6,114 nucleotides of DNA from Pseudomonadota bacterium (GTDB taxonomy: Bacteria > Pseudomonadota > Alphaproteobacteria > Rhizobiales > Xanthobacteraceae), in assembly GCA_023390955.1 (NCBI GenBank), contig JAEWBW010000441.1, forward strand, positions 1 to 6,114. The letters are read 5' to 3'. Each line of letters opens with the position of its first letter. Positions within the stretch are counted from its first letter, which is position 1. Positions 1 to 4,396 of the stretch are shown here, in pieces. The position numbers were made by a program, and so were the translations under genes. The notes under the pieces are model-generated. The model saw only the letters and a list, made by a program, of their open reading frames with translations. It was not told where the DNA came from and did no database searches.

Positions 1-499
1 GATCATCATGACCTCGAACCTCGGTTCCGAGTTCCTGGTGAACCAGCCGGAAGGCGAGGACACCTCCGCCGTGCGGGAGCAGGTGATGGCGACGGTGCGG
101 GCGCATTTCAGGCCCGAGTTCCTGAACCGCGTCGATGAGATCATCCTGTTCCATCGCTTGCAGAAGAGCGAGATGGGCCGGATCGTCGAGATCCAGTTCG
201 CGCGGCTGCAGAAGCTGCTGACCGATCGCAAGATCACGCTGACGCTCGATGCGGCAGCGCGCGACTGGCTCGCCGCCAAGGGCTGGGATCCCGCTTACGG
301 CGCGCGTCCGCTGAAGCGGGTGATCCAGCGCAACGTCCAGGACCCGCTCGCCGAGATGATTTTGGCGGGCGATATCAAGGATGGCGACACGGTTGCGATG
401 TCGTCCGAAGGCAACGTGCTGACCTTCAACGGCAAGGCGCCGCAGACGGCGGAGATCGCTCAGTTCGACGCGCCGGTGTCGAAGCGCAAATTGAACTGA
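1..499 (+). CDS. clpB: ATP-dependent disaggregase ClpB, C-terminal part (5' end outside window)
   Basis: This is the last ~165 residues of the Hsp104/ClpB AAA+ chaperone, a cytoplasmic hexamer that threads aggregated proteins through its pore with DnaK/DnaJ. The reading frame is already open at position 2 (Ile-Ile before the first Met at 8), so that Met is internal. Visible landmarks belong to the second AAA+ module. They are the sensor-1 strand IIMTSNLGSE at the left edge, the arginine-finger segment FRPEFLNRVDEII (about 34-46 residues after the Met at 8), and the sensor-2 motif YGARPLKRVIQ (about 98-108). After these comes the small D2 subdomain NVQDPLAEMILAG. The tail APVSKRKLN is short and variable, as is usual. 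The stop is TGA at 497-499, with a strong terminator 25 bp downstream, so the transcript ends here and the next cluster is separate. Family assignment is very secure; ClpA/ClpC are less likely given the C-terminal sequence. Confidence 0.96.
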   Translation, partial: IIMTSNLGSEFLVNQPEGEDTSAVREQVMATVRAHFRPEFLNRVDEIILFHRLQKSEMGRIVEIQFARLQKLLTDRKITLTLDAAARDWLAAKGWDPAYGARPLKRVIQRNVQDPLAEMILAGDIKDGDTVAMSSEGNVLTFNGKAPQTAEIAQFDAPVSKRKLN

Positions 500-524
500 T
501 CGCGCAAGACGCACGCAACGCTTC

Positions 525-555
525 AAACCTCCCCGCGATGCGGGGAGGTTTTTTT
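525..555 (+). terminator. Rho-independent terminator of clpB
   Basis: A 12-bp perfect stem pairs 525-536 (AAACCTCCCCGC) with 540-551 (GCGGGGAGGTTT) around a 3-nt loop (GAT). The T run spans 549-555. It lies 25 bp after the clpB stop codon and is a textbook intrinsic terminator on the plus strand. Confidence 0.95.
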
Positions 556-739
556 GTACCTTGGCGTGAGCGCGAGCTGCACGTGGTGCGACAATCGGTG
601 CGTGCTTTATGCACGATCGATAGCACAACCAAGAGCTGCATTTGTGCGATGCACGTAAGAGCGGTGTGTTATAAATAGAACACGCACTGCGCTTTCTCTG
701 AGAGCGTGCATGAATCTTCTTGAACAATCCGCTTGAGGC

Positions 740-852
740 TCGCCACAATCATCTTGTTAGTTTTGAGTGGTTGTGGCGATCCACGATGTTCGCCGAAGTG
801 TTGCGCGCGCGAAGCTCTCGCACGTGGTGACATGGTGCAGCTTGCCACAACC
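740..852 (+). repeat. Three-part inverted repeat with mutually exclusive pairings
   Basis: TCGCCACAA (740-748) is the perfect reverse complement of TTGTGGCGA (771-779). The stem can extend inward by C-G and A-T pairs plus two wobbles. The same central arm, GGTTGTGGC (769-777), is also the perfect reverse complement of GCCACAACC (844-852). The middle arm can therefore pair either left or right but not both. In addition CTTGAGG (732-738) is complementary to CCTCAAG (851-857). The right arm ends 13 nt before the proposed Shine-Dalgarno of the lipoprotein gene. The pairing is seen directly in the sequence; a regulatory role is inference. No T run follows either hairpin, so a transcription terminator is unlikely. 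Confidence 0.5.
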
Positions 853-864
853 TCAAGATTGTGT

Positions 865-869
865 GGGAG
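865..869 (+). promoter_or_regulatory. Ribosome binding site deciding the lipoprotein start
   Basis: GGGAG lies 6 nt upstream of the ATG at 876. It favours that ATG over the in-frame GTG at 861, which would place this purine run inside the coding sequence. Confidence 0.6.
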
Positions 870-875
870 CGTGCG

Positions 876-1898
876 ATGCGGGCGGGTATCGTTGCGAGTT
901 GCATTGCATTGGCCGTGTCGCTCTCGGCCTGCAACGACGTTACTCTCGTGAGAGAGGGTATCGGCACAAACCTCGCGCCCGCCGATCTTACTGAAGTGAG
1001 CCGTCTGCAAGACGCATATATCGGCGAGATATGCCGTCAGGCCGGGTTGAGATACACGCGCAACGGCGATTTCCTCTATTGCGAGGAGGTCGGCATGAGG
1101 CCGTCGGAGTGGATGACCTTCGTCCAGGCCGGAATGAACGACATTGATCGGCGGTGTGACGCTTATCTGGCCTGGCTCGACAACAAGCGACGCTCGCAAG
1201 AGCCCATTCTCAAGCAGCTGCATACGACGGCGGCGACGACCGCAGCCATCATGGGCCTTACGGGAGTGGATGCCGTCCCGATCGCTATCGTTGCAGCCGC
1301 GTTTGGCTTCGCTCAGGATACGTTCGTCAATATCAGTTCCCGGCTGCTCACGGAGATTGACCACTCCGTCGTTCAGGCGGTGGTGCTCGACAACCAGAAC
1401 CGGTTCCGGGTGAAGGTCGCGCAAACGCCGGTCGATAATCGGCCGGCGGCGATCTATCTGCTCCGCAACTATCTGCGCATCTGTATGCCGTTCTCGATCG
1501 AGATGAGCATCAACAATACGATGACGGTCTACAGCCGCGGTGGTTCGGACGGGCTTCGATCCGAACCTCTGCTCACGCGTCCGCCGACGGTCGCGCGCGT
1601 CACGGCAATACGGGACGTCAATGCGCCGATGGAGCGTGTACGTGTACCGCAAACGATAGTGTCGACGCGCATCGGGAAGTTCGAGGAAGGCATGGGGAAT
1701 ACCGACATGCGAACGGCGTTGAAAATCCTCTGCCGACCAGACACGGAGCCAGATCTCGGCGTCCGAGGTTCGCCGGCGCGGACTAAATTGGCTTCTGTCC
1801 TGAAGGACAATGGCCTGTTGGTTACCGACCGGGTCACCACAACCAACTTCACCGACCTGAGAGAGCTGAGTGCCATGGGTAAGGTGACATGCCCCTGA
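876..1898 (+). CDS. Predicted lipoprotein of unknown function, 340 aa
   Basis: I do not recognise a named family. The N-terminus is a clear lipoprotein signal: a short MR n-region, a hydrophobic stretch (residues 4-18) and a lipobox LSAC with the lipidated Cys at 19, so the mature protein is membrane-anchored outside the cytoplasm. Residues about 118-147 form a second long apolar, Ala/Gly-rich stretch (TTAAIMGLTG...VDAVPIAIVAAAFGF) that could be a membrane-inserting or amphipathic helix. The rest looks globular, with Cys at 53, 69, 94, 203, 286 and 339 that could form disulfides in the periplasm. ATG at 876 is preferred over GTG at 861 because of the GGGAG at 865-869 and the normal n-region length. 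The gene precedes two cell-wall hydrolase genes on the same strand, with a decayed hydrolase module between. I infer a linked role as anchor, regulator, immunity-like or lysis-accessory protein, but nothing in the sequence proves it. I have the impression that similar hypothetical lipoproteins occur in other Alphaproteobacteria; this is unchecked. Confidence 0.85.
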   Translation: MRAGIVASCIALAVSLSACNDVTLVREGIGTNLAPADLTEVSRLQDAYIGEICRQAGLRYTRNGDFLYCEEVGMRPSEWMTFVQAGMNDIDRRCDAYLAWLDNKRRSQEPILKQLHTTAATTAAIMGLTGVDAVPIAIVAAAFGFAQDTFVNISSRLLTEIDHSVVQAVVLDNQNRFRVKVAQTPVDNRPAAIYLLRNYLRICMPFSIEMSINNTMTVYSRGGSDGLRSEPLLTRPPTVARVTAIRDVNAPMERVRVPQTIVSTRIGKFEEGMGNTDMRTALKILCRPDTEPDLGVRGSPARTKLASVLKDNGLLVTDRVTTTNFTDLRELSAMGKVTCP

Positions 1899-1912
1899 AC
1901 TTTGCTTTGCCT

Positions 1913-2019
1913 GCGACAAACGGGGATCGGATCGGCCCGTTCAATTGACGGAGTGTGGCCTGTTTCACGTTCATTTCACGCCCGAGCAGATAAACAGTCC
2001 AACACGACAATATTGTTTT
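1913..2019 (+). pseudogene. Relic of the shared N-terminal hydrolase module
   Basis: This stretch is a broken third copy of the module that starts both downstream hydrolases. In one frame 1922-1942 reads GDRIGPF, matching residues 42-48 of the GH19 protein, followed by Asn and a TGA stop (1946-1948). A one-base loss near 1942-1944 shifts the homology to the next frame. From 1945 that frame reads LTE, lacks eight codons relative to the intact gene, and resumes as GLFHVHFTPEQINSPTRQ (1957-2010), against GLFDVHFTPEQIHSSTRQ in the intact copy. Similarity fades near 2011-2019. The first ~38 codons and everything after the module are missing. The relic begins about 15 bp after the lipoprotein stop, so a deletion or recombination probably joined the two. 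It is non-coding now. Confidence 0.85.
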
Positions 2020-2023
2020 ACCC

Positions 2024-2033
2024 GATGGTTTTG
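2024..2033 (+). repeat. Direct repeat upstream of hydrolase gene 1
   Basis: GATGGTTTTG occurs here and again at 3242-3251, in each case just upstream of a hydrolase start codon (20 bp and 2 bp before the ATG). It fits a shared 5' flank copied together with the N-terminal module in a tandem duplication. A 10-bp match alone could be chance; its position makes it meaningful. Confidence 0.55.
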
Positions 2034-2053
2034 TTTGACTGGTCAGGTGACCC

Positions 2054-2488
2054 ATGTCGATTGATCGCGCGCTGTTCGCCCAGGAATGTGTCCGTCAGGG
2101 CGTGTTCTTCACCATTCAACCGCACTACCTTCTGGCGGTCGCGCAACTTCGATCCAACATTTCTGACGACCCCGACGGCGATCGCATCGGCCCGTTTCGG
2201 CTGACGCAGGCCGAATGGGACGCAAACAGCAATGATGGCCTGTTTGATGTCCATTTCACGCCAGAGCAGATTCACAGTTCGACACGGCAATGTGCCGTGT
2301 TCGGATTGATGGCGCTGCGTGCGTTCGATGCCTTCGAGGAGGCTAACGGCCACTCGCCGTCCGCTCAGGAACTTTACCGGCAACAATGGCCGGCGGCCGA
2401 TGCGACAGGCTTGCAGAAGGCGCTGGATGACACCGCTGCTCTCATCGAGCCCGCGGCGGCGGCGGTGCTGGACGACCCGAAGTCGGCG
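2054..2488 (+). repeat. Shared N-terminal module, copy 1
   Basis: This codes for residues 1-145 of the GH19 protein and is homologous to 3254-3700. Over the first 112 codons the two align without gaps, with 70 identical residues by hand count. Strongest blocks are ECVRQG (11-16), PHYLL (23-27), IGPF (45-48), HFTPEQI (67-73) and RQCAVFGLMA (78-87). A second similar block (AVLDDP) occurs just before the linker. Confidence 0.9.
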
Positions 2489-3229
2489 GCGCCGATTGCG
2501 AAGGCAGACCAGCCGGTGTCGGAGCCGGTCCGGGAAATGACGCCCGATCCGGTCCCTGACGTTCCCCCGGACGAGGGGGACGGCGAGTCCATGTTGACGC
2601 TGGAGATGCTGCAGAAGCGGTGGCCCAAGGCGGATCCCAAGCTCGTACAGGGCATGGCGAAGACCGCCAGTGTGCTTGAAAAGCTCGGAATAAACACCCG
2701 GCTTCGTATGGCTCACTTCATGGGACAGATCAGCCAGGAGTGCGGCAGCGGCATCGAGATGGTGGAGAAACTGAACTACAGCGCCCAGCGAATGATGAAG
2801 GTCTTCCCGAAGCGTTTTCCGACGCTGGCGTCGACCCAGGGCTTCGTCAATGACGAGCGGGCGTTCGGCAACAAGGTCTACAACGGACGCATGGGCAACC
2901 GTGCGGGCTCCGATGACGGTTTCAATTTCCGTGGCCGCGGAGGGCTCCAACTCACTGGCCGTGACAGCTATGACGCGGTCGGCAAGGCCTGCGGCCTCGA
3001 TCTGATCGCCAATCCGGATCTGGTGGTCGATCCAAGGCAAATGCTTCGGATTGCCGCGACCGAGTTCGTGAAGCTTGGGTGCCTGCAGGAGTGCGACAGC
3101 GACAACGTCGTGCAGGTGTCCGCGCGGATCAACCTTGGTCATCCGACCACGTCACCCGATAAAATCAACGGGCTGCCCGAGAGGATCAAGCAGGTGCAGA
3201 TCTGGAAGGGTGTGTTCGGCGTCAACTGA
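2054..3229 (+). CDS. Modular cell-wall hydrolase: LT-like N-terminal module plus GH19 domain
   Basis: 391 aa, with no signal peptide or membrane segment. Residues 1-~145 are the module shared with the next gene. A Pro/Ala/Asp-rich linker follows (~146-178), then a GH19 chitinase/endolysin-type domain (~180-391). GH19 landmarks are AHFMGQISQECGSG (220-233) with Glu229 at the catalytic acid position, EKLNYSAQRM (238-247), FPKRF (251-255), NKVYNGRMGNR (273-283), the RGRGGLQLTGR segment (293-303) and the C-terminal INLGHPTT. Bacterial relatives of this compact type usually cleave the MurNAc-GlcNAc glycan of peptidoglycan or chitin; peptidoglycan is the more likely substrate given the neighbour. 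A possible second acid is Glu238 (inference). The ATG is supported by AGGTGA at 2045-2050. The stop at 3227-3229 lies 24 nt before the next start, so the two are probably co-transcribed. Lack of a signal peptide means export needs a holin, a secretion system or cell lysis. Phage endolysin, GTA lysis enzyme and secreted effector are all possible. Confidence 0.9.
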   Translation: MSIDRALFAQECVRQGVFFTIQPHYLLAVAQLRSNISDDPDGDRIGPFRLTQAEWDANSNDGLFDVHFTPEQIHSSTRQCAVFGLMALRAFDAFEEANGHSPSAQELYRQQWPAADATGLQKALDDTAALIEPAAAAVLDDPKSAAPIAKADQPVSEPVREMTPDPVPDVPPDEGDGESMLTLEMLQKRWPKADPKLVQGMAKTASVLEKLGINTRLRMAHFMGQISQECGSGIEMVEKLNYSAQRMMKVFPKRFPTLASTQGFVNDERAFGNKVYNGRMGNRAGSDDGFNFRGRGGLQLTGRDSYDAVGKACGLDLIANPDLVVDPRQMLRIAATEFVKLGCLQECDSDNVVQVSARINLGHPTTSPDKINGLPERIKQVQIWKGVFGVN

Positions 3230-3240
3230 AACGTTGTTAC

Positions 3241-3246
3241 GGATGG
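3241..3246 (+). promoter_or_regulatory. Probable ribosome binding site of hydrolase gene 2
   Basis: GGATGG lies 7 nt before the ATG at 3254. It is a mediocre Shine-Dalgarno and overlaps the direct repeat GATGGTTTTG (3242-3251). The start is better supported by exact alignment of the first residue with the upstream paralogue. Confidence 0.45.
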
Positions 3247-3253
3247 TTTTGCC

Positions 3254-3700
3254 ATGGTCATTGATCGCGCGATGTTTGCCGAGGAATGTGTTCGCCAGGG
3301 TACCTTTTTCGGTGTGCACCCTCACTATCTGCTGACCGTCGCGCAGTACCGGTCGGGAATATCGGATGAGAGTGCTGACGGCCAAATCGGGCCATTCCAG
3401 TTGCGGCAAAGCCAGTGGAACGCCAACCGGGAGAGCGACGAATTCGACCTTCACTTCACGCCTGAACAGATCGGCAGTGCGATCCGGCAGTGCGCGGTGT
3501 TCGGCCTGATGGCTCACCGCGCCTTCGATACGTTCGTTTCGATCAAGGGGCGTGATCCCAGTGTGACGGACCTTTATCGTCAAACGTGGACCGACGAACC
3601 TCCGAAGAAATTCGAAGAAGAGCTCCAGCAGGCGATGGATGCGACGGCGCCGCTGCTCGGTCCGGCCGTCAAAGCCGTGCTCGATGATCCCGGCTCCGCA
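3254..3700 (+). repeat. Shared N-terminal module, copy 2
   Basis: This codes for residues 1-149 of the second hydrolase, paralogous to 2054-2488. After residue 112 this copy has about five extra residues (EPPKKFEEE region). Similarity then resumes at QAMDATAPLL...AVLDDPGSA and ends in the linker. The homology break between the two genes therefore coincides with the domain boundary. Confidence 0.9.
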
Positions 3701-4270
3701 CCGCCCCCGATTACTGAAATCGGTCAGGCAACTGAACGGCCCGTCTCGCCGGCACCGGCGATGGGGGCCGGTGCTGCGCCAGAATGGTATACGCTGGCGA
3801 TGGACGAGATCGGGACGCGGGAAGAGGGAAACAACAGCGGAGCGGCGATCGCGCGCTACCGGAAGTTGGCCCAGTGCGGCGCCGATCATGACCCGTGGTG
3901 CGCAATATTCGTGAATGCGATGTTTGCGCTCTGCAAGACCCGCATTCCCGGCACCAAGTCGGCATCATCGCAGTCGTTTCGGACCAGTCCCGATTTCAAG
4001 CAGCTTGATGGGCCGGCGCTGGGAGCGGTCGTGGTGTTCTGGCGAAAGAGCCCGCGATCGGGATTGGGGCATGTCGGGTTCTATCGCGGAGAAACGGCTG
4101 AATCGGTTTACGTGCTGGGCGGCAACGAAGACGACATGGTGCAGATCCTGCCGATGTCGAAGAGCCAGCTCAGGGGGTACTGGTGGCCCGCGTCGGTTGC
4201 CATGCCGCAGATTGCCAAGATCATCGTCCCGCCCGGCACACCCAGGAACCAGAAGACCAAGGTGACCTGA
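3254..4270 (+). CDS. Modular cell-wall hydrolase: LT-like N-terminal module plus CHAP/NlpC-P60-like (TIGR02594-type) domain
   Basis: 338 aa, no signal peptide. Residues 1-~149 are the shared module. A Pro/Ala-rich linker follows (~150-176), then a papain-like peptidase/amidase domain (~177-315) that resembles the TIGR02594 family. It opens with EWYTLAMDEIGTREEGNNSG and carries the Cys nucleophile in DPWCAIFVN (Cys216). The His is in SGLGHVGFY (His273) and the third polar residue is probably Asn291 in VLGGNEDD. The end shows RGYWWP (307-312), as in the family, and a basic tail. Such enzymes cut peptide stems or the MurNAc-L-Ala amide of peptidoglycan; which bond is cut here cannot be read from the sequence. 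The start follows the GH19 gene by 24 nt, giving a two-enzyme unit that would attack both glycan and peptide. No intrinsic terminator is visible after the stop. The family call rests on motifs, so its exact superfamily (CHAP or NlpC/P60) is less certain than the hydrolase nature. Confidence 0.88.
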   Translation: MVIDRAMFAEECVRQGTFFGVHPHYLLTVAQYRSGISDESADGQIGPFQLRQSQWNANRESDEFDLHFTPEQIGSAIRQCAVFGLMAHRAFDTFVSIKGRDPSVTDLYRQTWTDEPPKKFEEELQQAMDATAPLLGPAVKAVLDDPGSAPPPITEIGQATERPVSPAPAMGAGAAPEWYTLAMDEIGTREEGNNSGAAIARYRKLAQCGADHDPWCAIFVNAMFALCKTRIPGTKSASSQSFRTSPDFKQLDGPALGAVVVFWRKSPRSGLGHVGFYRGETAESVYVLGGNEDDMVQILPMSKSQLRGYWWPASVAMPQIAKIIVPPGTPRNQKTKVT

Positions 4271-4396
4271 GGGGCCTGTGCTTGATCGCGATCGCCTGAC
4301 GGCGCTCGCGCCGACTCTGACGATGCTTGCTGTGAGCTGAAATTGTCGTGCGAGTTCCGGGGAAGATGGCCCGGTCTCTCGAGACGCTCGCCGGCT
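4271..4396. other. Convergent intergenic gap
   Basis: 126 bp lies between the plus-strand hydrolase stop and the minus-strand M23 stop. There are two weak hairpins: CGGCG/CGCCG at 4300-4313 with a 4-nt loop, and CCGGG/CCCGG at 4357-4374 with an 8-nt loop. Neither is followed by a T run on either strand, so I do not call a terminator. No gene or repeat is seen. Confidence 0.6.

Larger units (their letters stand above)
556..875. other. Gene-poor intergenic region before the lipoprotein gene
   Basis: About 320 bp lies between the clpB terminator and the lipoprotein start. I see no convincing gene here. It is rich in GTGC/GCAC words that make short hairpins, for example CGTGC at 601-605 with GCACG at 611-615, and GTGTT at 666-670 with AACAC at 679-683. 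The 10-mer GCACGTGGTG occurs twice (579-588 and 820-829). The right half holds the competing inverted repeats annotated separately. A promoter for the downstream cluster is expected here, but no -35/-10 pair is good enough to call. A short TTG-start frame from 733 that encodes a lipoprotein-like signal peptide is discussed under findings. Confidence 0.6.

Noticed and set aside
670..675. TATAAA resembling a -10 box
   Set aside because: No acceptable -35 box lies 16-18 bp upstream; the nearest TTGTGC is 22 bp away.
720..749. Possible promoter TTGAAC (720-725) with CACAAT (744-749), 18-bp spacing
   Set aside because: Only four of six bases match in each box, in a region full of similar partial matches. 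Not strong enough to annotate.
579..829. Repeated GCACGTGGTG (579-588 and 820-829) as an operator pair
   Set aside because: The central CACGTG is a common palindrome and the copies are 241 bp apart with no other matching flank. Too weak to call a regulator site.
861..875. GTG at 861 as the lipoprotein start
   Set aside because: It would bury the GGGAG Shine-Dalgarno in the coding sequence. The ATG at 876 gives a normal short signal-peptide n-region.
669..1919. 416-aa minus-strand frame opposite the lipoprotein gene
   Set aside because: It is antisense to a gene with a clear signal peptide and SD. Its translation is Arg/His-rich with no motif, as expected for a shadow frame in GC-rich DNA.
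2018..3142. 374-aa minus-strand frame opposite the GH19 gene
   Set aside because: The plus strand carries strong GH19 motifs. The minus frame has no recognisable domain, and its similarity to other antisense frames only mirrors the plus-strand duplication.
3152..3889. 245-aa minus-strand frame opposite the second hydrolase
   Set aside because: Shadow of the plus-strand coding region, with no start signal or domain.
4300..4313. Hairpin CGGCG-CTCG-CGCCG in the convergent gap as a terminator
   Set aside because: The stem is only 5 bp and no T run follows on either strand.
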